DNA of 64,000 nucleotides from Oehlia diaphana (GCA_003833135.1 QZLH01000015.1:23081-87080); one strand, 5' to 3'. Numbered from the stretch's first letter, positions 35,002-46,426 are shown. Notes: generated from the sequence alone by a model not told the origin. A program made the numbers and translations.

Positions 35002-37173
35002 ATGTTATCAAATTCTAAATTAACTTTCTTGGACGTTAAAGAATTCTCAAAAGATTTTTATCAAAATATTCTTAAAATCATTGAAACAAATGATTTTAAT
35101 ACGTTTGAAAATAATTTAATCGAATGGATAAATAGTTTTATCATGGATACTAAAATGATTTTGGAATTAATGCAAAATCATGAAGAATATGAATTTTGGT
35201 TTTCAAGTATAATTGGTTTCTTTTATCAACATGGTATAGGTTGTAATGTTGATAAAAATAAAGCATTAGAATTATATTTATTAATAATTAATAATAATCA
35301 TCGTAATGATGATGATTATAACGATGACAACAATAATGATGAATTTATTATTTTAAAAAATATTAATTATAATATTGGAAAATATTTATTATCAACTTTT
35401 TATTATAAAGATATTATTTTGGATGATATACATTTTAGAAACGCGCCTGATTTTATAATTAAATATTTAAAACTTGCTAGAAGAAATGATTCAACGGCTC
35501 AATGTAATTTAGGTCATTGTTATGAATATGGTGAAGGAGTAACAAAAGATTTTAATAAAGCATTTGAATGGTATACTAAATCAGCTAATAATAAAAATGC
35601 TTTAGGTCAACATAATTTAGGAAATTGTCATTATTATGGAAGAGGAACAACATTAGATTTTAAGAAAGCACTTAATTGGTATTGTAAATCGGCTATTAAT
35701 GGAAATTCTGAAAGTCAATATAATATAGGAGAATTCTTTTACTATGGAAAAGGATTAAAACAAAGTTATAAAAAAGCATATGGATGGTATTTTAAATCAG
35801 CTAATAATGGACATGCTTTAGGTCAATATAAATTAGGAAATTGCCATGAAAATGGTAAAGGTACTGAACAAGATTATAATATGGCATTTGAATGGTATTC
35901 TAAATCAGCTAATAATGGAAATTCTGAAGGTCAAAATAATTTGGGTTATTGTTATAGAGATGGTAAAGGTGTAGAACAAGATTACAAGAAAGCGTTTGAA
36001 TGGTTTGATCAATCTGCTAATAATGGATGTGCTAAAGGTCAAAATAATTTAGGAGAATGCTATTATTATGGAATTGGAATAGAACAAGATTATGAGAAAG
36101 CATTTGAATGGTATTCTAAATCTGCAAATAATGGAGATGCTAAAGGACAAAATAATATGGGTCATTGTTATGAGTATGGTGAAGGAGTAGCACAAAATTT
36201 TAATAAAGCATTTGAATTGTATTCTAAATCAGTAGCCAATAATGAATGTGCTGAAGGTCAAAATAATTTAGGAAATTGTTATTATTATGGAAAGGGAATA
36301 AAACAAGATTATAAAAAAGCAGTTGAATGGTATTCTAAATCAGCTAATAATGGATGTGCTGAAGGTCAATATTCTTTAGGTACTTGTTATACACATGGTA
36401 AAGGAGTTAAAAAAAAATATGAAACAGCATTTCTATGGTTCTCTAAATCGGCTATGAGTGGATATTCCAAAAGTCAATATCATTTAGCAGATTGTTATTA
36501 TTATGGAAGAGGAGTATTACGAGATTATATAAAAGCATTTAATTATTATTATGAATTAGCTAATAATGGACATGCTTTAAGTCAAAATAAATTAGGTACT
36601 TGTTATGAACATGGTAAAGGAGTGAAACAAGATTATAATATGGCATTTGAATGGTATTCTAAATCAGCTAATAATGGGTGTGTTGAAGGTCAAAATAATT
36701 TAGCACTTTGTTATGAAAATGGAATTGGAATAGATAAAGATTATGGTAAAGCATTTGAATTGTATTTTAAAGCAACCAATAATGGATATATTATTGCCCG
36801 AAGTAATTTAGGTCGTTGTTACGAGAAAGGGTTCGGAACTGATAAAAATTATATGCGAGCATTTGAATTATATAATAAGTCAGCTAATGAAGGATGTTCT
36901 AAAGGTCAAAATGATTTAGGGAATTGTTATTTTTATGGAAAGGGAATAACAAAAGATTATAAAAAAGCATTTGAATTATATAAAAGATCAGCCAATAATG
37001 GGTTTGCTTTAGGCCAAAATAATTTAGGTGTTTGTTATGAGAAAGGATTTGGAACTCGTAAAGATTACCACGAAGCGTTTAAATGGTATTCCAAATCAGC
37101 TAATAATGAATGTGATGAAGGTAAAAAAAATTTAAAATTCCTACTATTATGGTATCATAAAGTAAGTATATAA
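35002..37173 (+). CDS. Sel1-repeat scaffold protein with about 15 repeats, single exon
   Basis: The 723-aa product starts MLSNSKLTFLDVKEF at the first ATG of the frame; this start is supported by the paralogue at 1-433. After an N-terminal segment with one degenerate unit (IGFFYQHGIGCNVDKNKALE) and an Asn/Asp-rich spacer, about 15 tandem 36-residue Sel1 units begin near residue 165, of the form GQNNLGxCYxxGxGxxxDYxKAFEWYSKSANNG. Sel1/TPR-like arrays form a superhelix that binds partner proteins. In fungi such proteins include activators of chitin synthase and ERAD components, but this one has no signal peptide, membrane segment or kinase domain. The array extends almost to the C-terminus, leaving a short tail (LKFLLLWYHKVSI). 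High DNA similarity among repeats suggests ongoing unit turnover. Confidence 0.93.
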   Translation: MLSNSKLTFLDVKEFSKDFYQNILKIIETNDFNTFENNLIEWINSFIMDTKMILELMQNHEEYEFWFSSIIGFFYQHGIGCNVDKNKALELYLLIINNNHRNDDDYNDDNNNDEFIILKNINYNIGKYLLSTFYYKDIILDDIHFRNAPDFIIKYLKLARRNDSTAQCNLGHCYEYGEGVTKDFNKAFEWYTKSANNKNALGQHNLGNCHYYGRGTTLDFKKALNWYCKSAINGNSESQYNIGEFFYYGKGLKQSYKKAYGWYFKSANNGHALGQYKLGNCHENGKGTEQDYNMAFEWYSKSANNGNSEGQNNLGYCYRDGKGVEQDYKKAFEWFDQSANNGCAKGQNNLGECYYYGIGIEQDYEKAFEWYSKSANNGDAKGQNNMGHCYEYGEGVAQNFNKAFELYSKSVANNECAEGQNNLGNCYYYGKGIKQDYKKAVEWYSKSANNGCAEGQYSLGTCYTHGKGVKKKYETAFLWFSKSAMSGYSKSQYHLADCYYYGRGVLRDYIKAFNYYYELANNGHALSQNKLGTCYEHGKGVKQDYNMAFEWYSKSANNGCVEGQNNLALCYENGIGIDKDYGKAFELYFKATNNGYIIARSNLGRCYEKGFGTDKNYMRAFELYNKSANEGCSKGQNDLGNCYFYGKGITKDYKKAFELYKRSANNGFALGQNNLGVCYEKGFGTRKDYHEAFKWYSKSANNECDEGKKNLKFLLLWYHKVSI

Positions 37174-37834
37174 ATTAGTATTCTTTAAAAAAATATACGT
37201 TTTTGTGTGCTTCTTCCTTGCTTATCTATATCCTAGAAAAATAGTTTTTACAAAATGGTTTAAGATTTATAATTTTTTGTAAACCATTACCCATAGAATA
37301 TGCTTTCTTCTTTATATATATGAATTGTATTAACTGTATGTTATTTAAATTTATTATATTATATATATATATATATTGTAATATATAAATAATGAATATT
37401 ATTTAGTTACATTTTTATTTAATTTCTCTAATCTCTAATCGAAGCAATAAGGTTACGAGATACGAGAATATTTTTCTTAATAAGTCGAATTACAAAATTT
37501 TCGATGACAAACTAATTTATCATAAGTGTTCAAAATTATTTTAATAGTCGCCAAAAATTTTAATTTCCGCTCTTTAAATACAACAAACATTATTAATATT
37601 TAACGAATGCTACACATAAATTGGTTTTTTTTACGTTAGAAATCTCAAATGATACACACGCGAATACGCATTTTATGAAGAAAACGCATTTGTTATTAAA
37701 TATATTCAATACTAGTAATTAACTTTTAATTATTAAAGGGATTTAGGGATTTGAAAATATATAAAAAAAGTATAAAAAAAGTATAAAATTCATCGGTGTA
37801 CACGTCATACACAACGATGAATATCTAATAAATA
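37174..37834. other. Intergenic
   Basis: 3' flank of the Sel1 gene with a TA microsatellite near 37360-37375. No gene is supported. Confidence 0.4.
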
Positions 37835-37976
37835 CTCCATCCTTTATATAACGGTATGTCGGGACATTTATGAAATTTTTAGAAAATATCGTTATACAAA
37901 GTTATACCAATATTTATATGTCGGGAAAATAAAATTTTATCGGTATATCGAATATCGGTATATCGAGGTTAGACTG
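37835..37976. mobile_element. MITE, pogo-like, decayed left end
   Basis: The right end, read inverted, is CAGTCTAACCTCGATATACC, a classic pogo-type terminus, followed by TA at 37977. The left end (CTCCATCCTTTATATAACGG) pairs with it only partly and is preceded by TA at 37833. Internal segments around TATGTCGGGA are repeated directly. Confidence 0.55.
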
Positions 37977-39256
37977 TATACACCGATGCTTCCCACCCTC
38001 CCCAAGGCATCGGCAGTTATTCATTTGATACATGTCATGGCTTGGCATCAGTTTATAAAAGATTTGCCGTTGCATTTTATGATAATCTTTTACTGTTGTT
38101 GCGGCAATAATATGCCAAATAAGTATTAGTTTATAATTCACGATATATATTTACACGTGCAATCTAAATCTAATCTGTAATTCTATTAACTTCCAAAACA
38201 ATACATTCTCTAAAGCAGAGAAACCTGATATAATGGTCCATATATATATTTTTAATATGATCATAATAAATAACCTTTAAATTATTTTAAATCTTGTTAA
38301 TGAATTATAGTAGTTTTTTTTTTATTAAACGAACAAACAAATGAGCAATAAAAGAGATAATTCATGTGATCATAGAATATTAGAAGTTTCTTACTTACCC
38401 TTTTACTGTTATAGTGATTTAAAAATTCTATATCCGGCATACATGATGCTACCTGTTTTGTTCATATTTGTATATATTATGAAATATATTATGTCATATT
38501 GTCATTATAAGGCGTGCGGACATGTCCGCTATTGGATAGGGTTACCCAATAACTAATTGGGAACCAAGTTTATATGATCTTGTACCAAGGTAAACACATA
38601 TTTTGCGAAAGAATCAAATTAATAAGACCAAAATTCGTTGGGAATTTAACCTCTTTATATATAAAGCATCATCATTTACATATAAAAACTAATTAAAATA
38701 AAGAAATGAGAAAAATCGTACTTTTGTGTGTGTAAACTATACAAAAACAAAGTAAGTAATAGTATTTCCAGAAAGTAAATTGTATTAAGATTATCATAAA
38801 AACATTTGGAAACATATGACAAAATGAATTTTTTAATAAAGACTAATAAGTTATTAACTTCTATATAAGTTTAAACAATAACCTAATTTGTTCAATTTAT
38901 CCAAAGAAATTCTTATTGGAAATTTGAAACAATACAGTCGCCCTTAGATCACAGCCAATTTTGGTAATTTATTCCCATACATTAAATTACCATAAGGTAA
39001 TTTTCCGTGGCACATTATTCTAACCAAAAATGTCCTATTCATTTATAGGTTCTCTGTTGTACTATTCTATAAGCTTACCAATTTTACTTTCGGCTGGAAA
39101 TAAGTCTATCTTTTTTAATAAAAACAAATAGATTTTTTTATTTATTTTATGGTTTTTATGGTTGCAATCGTGTATCCCATGAAATAGCAGGCGTATTAAA
39201 ACTTGAACAGAACAAGATTTATGTAAACTTTAAATTCATTCTCCGTAAAAAAGAAT
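37977..39256. other. Intergenic
   Basis: Includes a CACGTG at 38154-38159. A 71-codon frame at 38341-38556 (+) has one hydrophobic stretch but no family resemblance, so it is left uncalled. CAGTCGCCCTTAGATC near 38936 resembles a solo pogo-type end. Confidence 0.4.
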
Positions 39257-39299
39257 TTTCTCTCCTGAAATTTTTTTTTTTTTTTTAAAAAAAAAAAAA

Positions 39300-39342
<43 letters not shown>

Positions 39343-39346
39343 AAAA
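39257..39346 (+). promoter_or_regulatory. Promoter-like poly(T)/poly(A) block at the left edge of the assembly gap
   Basis: TTTTCTCTCCTGAAA followed by T18 and then long A runs is almost the same as the block directly before the BTB-TLDc start at 39980 (TTTTTTCTCTGAAA, T16, A14). By analogy it should precede a BTB-TLDc ATG, which would lie inside the gap. Confidence 0.5.
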
Positions 39347-39783
39347 NNNNNNNNNNNNNNNNNNNNNNNNNNNNNNNNNNNNNNNNNNNNNNNNNNNNNN
39401 NNNNNNNNNNNNNNNNNNNNNNNNNNNNNNNNNNNNNNNNNNNNNNNNNNNNNNNNNNNNNNNNNNNNNNNNNNNNNNNNNNNNNNNNNNNNNNNNNNNN
39501 NNNNNNNNNNNNNNNNNNNNNNNNNNNNNNNNNNNNNNNNNNNNNNNNNNNNNNNNNNNNNNNNNNNNNNNNNNNNNNNNNNNNNNNNNNNNNNNNNNNN
39601 NNNNNNNNNNNNNNNNNNNNNNNNNNNNNNNNNNNNNNNNNNNNNNNNNNNNNNNNNNNNNNNNNNNNNNNNNNNNNNNNNNNNNNNNNNNNNNNNNNNN
39701 NNNNNNNNNNNNNNNNNNNNNNNNNNNNNNNNNNNNNNNNNNNNNNNNNNNNNNNNNNNNNNNNNNNNNNNNNNNNNNNNNNN
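39347..39783. other. Assembly gap (437 N)
   Basis: Run of N between a promoter-like homopolymer block and a sequence identical to the 3' flank of the next BTB-TLDc gene. Its stated length is probably arbitrary. Context suggests it replaces a tandem gene copy of about 1.6 kb. Confidence 0.95.
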
Positions 39784-39897
39784 GTTACTAGTTACATCAC
39801 ATAAGTTTTGCATCTCCAATCCTCTAATCGCTACTAATTTAGGAAATAAAAAATGTACTTAAATATAAAAAATTTAACGCTAAAAAAAAAAAAAAAA
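39784..39897 (+). repeat. Direct repeat, copy 1 of a BTB-TLDc 3' flank
   Basis: From the first base after the gap, about 100 bp (GTTACTAGTTACATCACATA to TTAACGCT plus an A run) are identical to 41656-41770, which lies just downstream of the BTB-TLDc gene at 39980-41507. The left extent is hidden by the gap. Confidence 0.9.
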
Positions 39898-39979
39898 ATT
39901 TTTTCTCTGAAATTTTTTTTTTTTTTTTAAAAAAAAAAAAAAGTGAAAAAAGAGTGAAAAAAAAAGAAAAAAAATAAAA
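39898..39979 (+). promoter_or_regulatory. Poly(T)-poly(A) block directly before a BTB-TLDc start
   Basis: T16 followed by A14 and GTGAAAAAAGAGTGAAAA leads straight into the ATG at 39980. Comparable blocks precede the ATGs at 45489 and 46888. Poly(dA:dT) tracts disfavour nucleosomes and often mark fungal promoters; their use here is inferred. Confidence 0.45.
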
Positions 39980-41507
39980 ATGACCACACAATTTTTACCA
40001 TATTTGTCGCAAGACATGACTAAACTTTTGGAAAATAAAAAGAATTATGATCTTATAATTAATGTTGATAAAGAGAACAATAAAAAAGAATTTTGTGTGC
40101 ATTCAATTATTCTTGAAACGAGATCTTCTTATTTTGAACATGCTTTTTCTAATGGATTTGCAAAGAAAGAAAATAATACTTATATTTTGGATTTTCCCGA
40201 TATATCTGTTAATGCGTTCAATATTCTGATTAGGTAAATACAAAAATTAAATAATTGTTTTAAAATTTTTTTTTAGTATCGTTAAAATTGAGGCAAAAAA
40301 AAAAAAAAATTTTTTTTTTTTTAGGTATGCTTATGGTGGTGTCATAAATCTTGATAATAGAGAGGCTTCAGATATTATGAATCTTTTAATTGCTTGTGAA
40401 AAATTCAAACTTAAAGAATTATATGATTATATTCAGGATTATCTTATCATACATCACCCGACTTGGCTTTTTCAAAATCTTCTTTTAATTCAACAAATCG
40501 GTTTTAAACATCCTGAATTTATTAAATTACAAAATTATTGGACAGCAACAATTTGTGAACAACCAGAAATTTTATTCAATTCTGCCGATTTTATATCTGT
40601 TGATAAAAAAGCGTTATTATCTCTTTATAAAAATGAAACTTTATGCATGGAAGAAAATGAATTATGGGATTATATTATTCTTTGGGGGAAAGCTCAAAAT
40701 CCTGAATTACCTGAAAAAATTTCTAATTGGACATCAAATGAATTTAATATTTTAAAGAAAACTATCGATGAATTTATACCTCATATTAGATTTTATGAAA
40801 TCCCTTCTGATGATTTTTGTTTCAATATTATGCCTTATGGTTCAATGATTTGTAATGATTTATATCAAGATCTTTCCCGATATCATTTGGTATCAAATTG
40901 GCAACCAAAATTTAATAGTCTTAAATCAAGAAAAATAAATTTAAATCTTTCTAATATACCTATCGATTCTAAACTGATTAATGGTGAACAAGCAGCATTG
41001 ATTTCTTCTTGGATTCAAGGAAATAATGAAAGCAAAATATCAAAAAAGTATAATAAGGCTAATCATGAATTTCAATTACTTGCTCGTGGAAGTCGTGATG
41101 GATTTACGGGTGCATCATTTCATAAAATGTGTGATAACAAAGGTCCCACAATTACAATTATAAAATTAAAGGGTGAACCTTCAATTCTTGGAGGTTATAA
41201 TCCTATTAATTGGGAAATTAATAAACATGGGAATTATGAAAAAACTTCAGATAGTTTTATTTTTAGTTTAGATAAAGAAATAACTTTGTCTAGAGTTCAA
41301 AATTATGATAATGCTATATTTCAAAATAAAAATGGTCCTAATTTTAATGATTTAACGTTAAGGGGAACTTTTAATTCAACGAATGGTGTTTATTATGCTA
41401 AATATATTTATGATCAAAAGATACATGCTAAAGGATATTTTATTGCAGATGAATATGAAGTTTTCAGCATTATTACAAGGAAAAAGAAAATAATTAAATC
41501 GTTGTAG
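39980..41507 (+). CDS. BTB-BACK-TLDc protein, tandem cluster member 1
   Basis: Exons 39980-40233 and 40325-41507 give 478 aa with the shared phase-2 intron (AG|GTAAAT...TTAG|GTATGC). The intron itself holds an A14/T12 homopolymer hairpin. BTB: FLPYLSQDMTKLLENKKNYD, FCVHSIILETRSSYFEHAF, YAYGGVINL. BACK: NYWTATICEQPEILF, LSLYKNETLCMEENELWDY. TLDc: RGSRDGFTGASFHKMCDNKG, SILGGYNPINW, DSFIFSL, ADEYEVFSI. All domains look complete. It lies directly after the assembly gap and is bracketed by identical repeats at 39784 and 41656, which marks it as part of a recent tandem duplication. It is closest to the gene at 46888-48680. Confidence 0.92.
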
Positions 41508-41655
41508 GAGAATAAATATATATTTTTTTTTTAGTATTTAGATTAGTTAATTTTATATAAATTTATATATATATATTAAAAAATAAAAAAAAATAAAACG
41601 TGTTTATACATTTATTGCAACAAAGACGCAAACTTATGACTTAATTATGACATAT

Positions 41656-41770
41656 GTTACTAGTTACATCACATAAGTTTTGCATCTCCAATCCTCTAAT
41701 CGCTACTAATTTAGGAAATAAAAAATGTACTTAAATATAAAAAATTTAACGCTAAAAAAAAAAAAAAAAA
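41656..41770 (+). repeat. Direct repeat, copy 2 (3' flank of cluster member 1)
   Basis: Identical partner of 39784-39897, located about 150 bp after the stop codon at 41507. The period between copies is 1872 bp, the size of one gene unit. Confidence 0.9.
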
Positions 41771-41929
41771 CTTTTTTCTACTTTTTTGCTCTTTCTTTCT
41801 TTAAAATTAAAATTAACTTCCACATAATTTTTGTCTCGATCATCGCTGAGAGAAGGTAAATAGTATTATGATTTATGATTTATAAAATCAATTATAAAGA
41901 AAAACAATAATTATAATTTTGTGTATTTT

Positions 41930-43170
41930 CAAATATGTATATTCAATTTATTCTTGAAGTGAAGTCCTCCTGCTTTGTAAAATGTTTTCTCTGATGGATT
42001 AGTAAGGAAAGAAAATAAATTTTTATCTTGGATTTTCCTGATACATTTGCTGTTAATATATCAAAATTTTAATTAGGTAATATATTATTTAAATTTTTAA
42101 CATAGAAAATTTATTTATATTAATGCAAGTTTCGTTTTATCTAGATATATTTATGGTGTGGTATCATCGATCTTGATTATGTAGAAGCTGCAGACATTTA
42201 ATGTATATGTGTACATATATGAGAATTAGACAATTAAACAACTCTTGTTTAAAGAATTTTACGTTCAAGAACATCATCATATTGGACATCATCAATCTTG
42301 GATCTTTCGAAATTTTGCCTTTAATTCAATCATTTAGTTTTAAAATACTTTGAAATCACCACATTACAAAATTATTAGACAACCTTCATTCTATCATTTA
42401 TAGGGAGCCTGAATCTTTTTTTTTTTTTTTAGGATTTCTAATTCAGTCGGAAAGTTGGCTGAAGGGTTCAGGAGGGTTAGGAAGCTAGCTCGACACATTT
42501 AAAGGTTGGACGGTTAAACTCAAGCGAAGCACCAACAATCACCTAACAGGCAGGTCCAACCGGCCGACCCACTATCATTATAACCTAACATTAAAGTCAC
42601 TTAAACAGGAGCCTGAATCATTTATTTAATGTTACTATTTTATATTCGTTGGGCAATTGATCACGTGATAGAATCAGAATTCGTTAGGGTAAAGCTCAAG
42701 ATTCCGAAAAAAGAACTAATCGGACAACAAATAACTATACTAGATGATTTCATGCCTCACAATATGAAGATTCTTGTTACAAGATTATGCCTTACGATGT
42801 AATTCTTTTAACGATTTATAATTTGGAAACCAAAATTCAAAAATCGAAAAGCAAATTAAAACTTCTTTCTAATACTACTTTTGATCACAATTTTTTTCCT
42901 CTCGGATCAAGGAAGCAATGAAGCAAAGGAAGAAAAAGAAGAAAAGAAAACAGAGTATCAAATAGATTTGAAAAAATATGTTATGGATTTCAATTACTTG
43001 CTCGTATCTTCGTGGAAGTTGCGATGATTAAATTAGTATAAGTGTATGGTTCATAAAATGTGTGTTTATAAATATAAGACTTATCATTTTAATTAGATTA
43101 ACATTAATTTGGGAATTAGAAATTATGAATAAATTTTGGATAGAGTTTATTTTAAAACAAAGAATACATC
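41930..43170 (+). pseudogene. BTB-BACK-TLDc pseudogene, tandem cluster member 2, split by a retroposon
   Basis: Recognisable pieces appear in gene order but in changing frames: ATTCTTGAAGTGAAGTCCTC (BTB core), GATGGATTAGTAAGGAAAG, the BTB exon end ATTAGGTAATA with an intron similar to that of the 45489 gene, ATATATTTATGG at exon 2, ATCAATCTTGGATC (BACK), GGTAAAGCTCAAGATTC (WGKAQ), AAGATTATGCCTTACGATG (KIMPY), CAATTACTTGCTCG (TLDc QLLAR) and TTCATAAAATGTG (FHKMC). Many indels and stops exclude a working product. Nucleotide similarity across exon and intron makes the 45489 copy its sister. The 192-bp insertion at 42416-42607 interrupts the codons that read QPEILFN in relatives. The start codon region is not recognisable. 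Confidence 0.85.
42416..42607 (-). mobile_element. SINE-like retroposon inserted in the BTB-TLDc pseudogene
   Basis: GGAGCCTGAATC stands at 42404-42415 and again at 42608-42619, a 12-bp target duplication. The insert starts with a T15 run, so on the minus strand it ends in poly(A) as a retroposon should. The body is GC-richer than the surroundings (GGTCGGCCGGTTGGACC). The host sequence resumes in register after the second copy of the duplication, so the insertion is exact. Clear Pol III boxes were not identified. Confidence 0.8.
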
Positions 43171-44529
43171 AATATTACGGTCAAAATTTTAGCAAATGTA
43201 GCACGTGATACAATGTACCATCTCATTCTACCTGGTCATACTATGATCGCTTCGATATCATACAACTGCAACAAGTGAACATTTTGTCAAAAGAATTCGA
43301 AGAACAGAATTAATACGACCCAATCTCGAAAGGATATATTGATTATATTCTGTATGTAGACATTGGAGACTTATATGCAATTTTATGATCAGGAATTATT
43401 GACGGAATGATGTGGAGCATCTGGAACAGTTATTTTGTATAATTAAATTCAAAGTAACAGGTACGCATCACTTGTTCAAAATTACGTGGCATTCATGATT
43501 TTTTTACTAATTACCCCTTGTCATATGTAGAAAAGTTCAGACTACAAGTCTCATAAACTTGTTATTAGGCGTAAACCGTAATTCTTGGGTAACGATGACA
43601 CTAGACATTCTGTGAATGTATAATATAACAATACAATAAAATGAAATCATCATAGGAGTATCGCAAGATTTTTTACATTAAAATATTTATATATATTAAT
43701 TTTCTTGTTCACCACGAGTCATATCTGTATTGATATAGCTAACAGTCTGTCTTTAACATAAAAACAAAATAAAAAATATCCATATCTCCTGGTATTGAGA
43801 AATTTTATTATTCTCTTACTTAATTAATTATTAAAAATAAATGTAGATAATAATTATTATTATTTAAGGTTCTGCTATTCATTACTATATAGTGGCAAAT
43901 AATTATTTATCACCATATCATTTGAGTTTAATCAACTAATCCATTAAATCATTATGCTTAAGTATTACTATATATTTACAAATAATTATTTAATATTCTT
44001 TAATCTTAATTAATTTCATTTACTAGATTCATTCTTTTATATTTGTACTATATAATTTTAATTTTAAATCTTGACTTTTAGCAGATTTCATTATATAATT
44101 ATTTTTTAAATAAAAGGTTAGTTATATAAGCAATATTACTATTATTAGCTATGATGAGAACTCAGAATTTGGGTGTGCCTTAGATACCTTTCTGCATTAA
44201 GAATTTTCTTTGCATATTAATTATATTAAATTGAAAGTTCCAGTCATCTTCGTTAAGATAATAATAAAGTTTAATGATTTGTGTGCGAAACTCTGATTTT
44301 AATTCGTTAGAACATTTAATTATCGGATCTAAAATTCATTCTTTGTCAATATCATCATCAATTATTGATTGAACCTTGATCCTGTTGTTTCGCTTCTTGT
44401 TTCGCTTGTTTCGCTCGTTGTTTCACACGTCCGGAACCGGCGGATTTTTAAACAGGAAATTTTAACTTAGGAGCACCCTTTACGGATAATACTTTCTATG
44501 ACCCAATAACCTCGATTAGTGTTGGTCTC
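43171..44529. other. Intergenic
   Basis: Spacer in the tandem cluster. A CACGTG site lies at 43202-43207. No gene is supported. Confidence 0.4.
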
Positions 44530-44692
44530 CGTAAATAGTTGTAAGTCCAAAAGTCAAGTAAATATAATGGTTGTAAATCAAAATTACCATCTTTTAGCTA
44601 ACCACAATAGTGTAGTATTTACAGCCAATTTACAACTTACGTTTATAATATTACGCTAAAGGTTGTAATTCGATATATAATAATCGTTTATT
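44530..44692 (-). repeat. Dispersed repeat, copy B (inverted relative to copy A)
   Basis: Inverse counterpart of 31701-31869, for example CGTAAATAGTTGTAAGTCC, TAGCTAACCACAATAGTGTA and AATTCGATATATAATAATCG. Identity is high over about 160 bp with small indels. Confidence 0.75.
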
Positions 44693-45454
44693 ACGGATCA
44701 TTAAGAACATTAGCTGCTTTTTCGTGCAAAGAAGGATGGTGAGTTTTTGCGTTATTAAATTTTATAGGGTCTTCTTTAATTTTACGAAGAATTTTCCTTA
44801 GGTTTTTGAAATCATATTCTCTTTTATAATATTATTGCTCAGTTGACGTCACTAAAAAAAATCCATGATCTGCTAGTAATGACGAGTAACTCAATAGACT
44901 TTCGGAAGGAGTTTAATAAGAAGTATTTAAATAAAAAACAGTACTAGGCAAAGTTCATCACTGATGTTTATTACTTATTATTACTGCGTAAATTGTTTTT
45001 ATTTACAGTATATGAAAGAGTTTAAAGAGTTAAAGAGTTTGCGAAGTACGTGTCTGACTTTATATATTTATACCAACGAGCAATAAGCAACACACAGTAA
45101 GCCCGTTCAATTCTGTTTTGGGTTAATACTTATTGGATGACGAAATTCTTAAAAACCTGAACAATCAATTTGAATAACAATAGACATCGGATCAAAAAAC
45201 ATAGAGTGATCTTCTCCAGTATCACCATGATTTTTTAGCATGTGATTTTTCTATACATGGCTGCTGGGGGGTGATGATTTTCAATTTGGGCTTGGGTTTT
45301 GTCTAAATAAATGTTATCCGATATGAGGCGATATTCGAATACTTTTTTTGGTAAAGTTACTTAGACGGTTATCTTTACTAAATTAAGAATCAAAAGCTTT
45401 TTTAAAACTAACATACTAACGTTTAATAATTTTTTTCCTGGTTTTCTTTTCTTT
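44693..45454. other. Intergenic, 5' flank of cluster member 3
   Basis: No gene supported. A segment near 45296-45330 (TTTTGTCTAAATAAATG, then TATGAGGCGATATTCG) is similar to 46710-46760 upstream of cluster member 4, indicating shared 5' flanks of the duplicated units. Confidence 0.5.
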
Positions 45455-45488
45455 TATTTTTTTTTTTAAAAAAAAAAGAAAAAAAAAA

Positions 45489-46426
45489 ATGTCTACACAT
45501 TTTTTATCGCAAGATTTAATAAAACTTTTAGAAAGTAAACGAAACTATGATTTTGTAATTAATATTGATAAAGAAGACAACAAAAGAGAATTTTATGCAC
45601 ATTCAATTATTCTTGAAGTGAGGTCCTCTTATTTCGAAGACGTTCTCTCTAATGGATTAGTAAGAAAAGAAAATAATATCTTTATTGTGGATTTTCCTGA
45701 TATATCTGTTAATGCGTTCAAAATTCTAATTAGGTAATAAATTATTTAAAATTTAACACGGAGAAATTTATTCTATAATCATATTAATGCAAATTTTATT
45801 TATTTAGATATATTTATGGTGGTACCATCTATCTTGATCATGTAGAAGCTGCAGATGTTTTGAATCTTCTATTTGCTTGTGAAAAACTCAAGCTTTATGA
45901 ATTATATGATTATGTTCAAGATTCTTTTATTAAACATCATGAATCTTGGATCTTCCAAAATTTTGTTTTAATTCAACAACTCAGTTCCAAATATTCTGAT
46001 TTCACCAAATTACAAAATTATTTGACAACGACTGTTTGTGAGCAGCCTGAAATTTTATTTGGTGCTAATAATTTTACATCTATAGGTAAAGAAGCATTAT
46101 TATCCATTTGTAAAGATGAAAATTTGTGCATAGAAGAAAATGAATTATGGGATCATCTCATTCGTTGGGGTAAAGCTCAAAACGCTGAATTAGATGAAGA
46201 AATTAATAACTGGACAAATAATGATTTTGATATCTTAAAAAAATCTTTAGAAGATTTTCTACCTCTTATAAGATTTTATGAAATCTCATCTGAAGATTTT
46301 TGTTTTAAAATTATGCCTTATAGTTTAATTCTCTCTAATGAATTATTTCAAGATCTTTCAAAATTTCATTTAGTTTCAAATTGGAAACCAAAATTTAATA
46401 ATCTTGTACCAAGAAAAGTAAATTAA
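45489..46426 (+). CDS. Truncated BTB-BACK protein lacking TLDc, tandem cluster member 3
   Basis: Exons 45489-45733 and 45808-46426 give 287 aa. The conserved phase-2 intron is intact (AG|GTAATA...TTAG|ATATAT). BTB (FYAHSIILEVRSSYFEDVL, YIYGGTIYL) and BACK (NYLTTTVCEQPEILF, CIEENELWDHLIRWGKAQ, KIMPYSLILSNELF) are complete, and the frame ends at PRKVN and a stop exactly where relatives continue toward TLDc. Beyond the stop, decayed TLDc-encoding sequence is still visible to about 46570. The protein could still bind cullin through BTB-BACK and act as a competitor of full-length paralogues, or the locus may be an early pseudogene. The N-terminus lacks the three-residue LPY segment of its relatives. 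Confidence 0.8.

Noticed and set aside
37914..38141. 75-codon minus-strand frame
   Set aside because: It overlaps the pogo-like MITE end and shows no family resemblance.
38936..39010. Another pogo-type MITE starting CAGTCGCCCTTAGATC
   Set aside because: No partner inverted end was found within 1 kb; it may be a solo end, too weak to call.
39196..39819. Minus-strand frame across the gap
   Set aside because: It exists only because N codons contain no stops; the ends are homopolymer-encoded.
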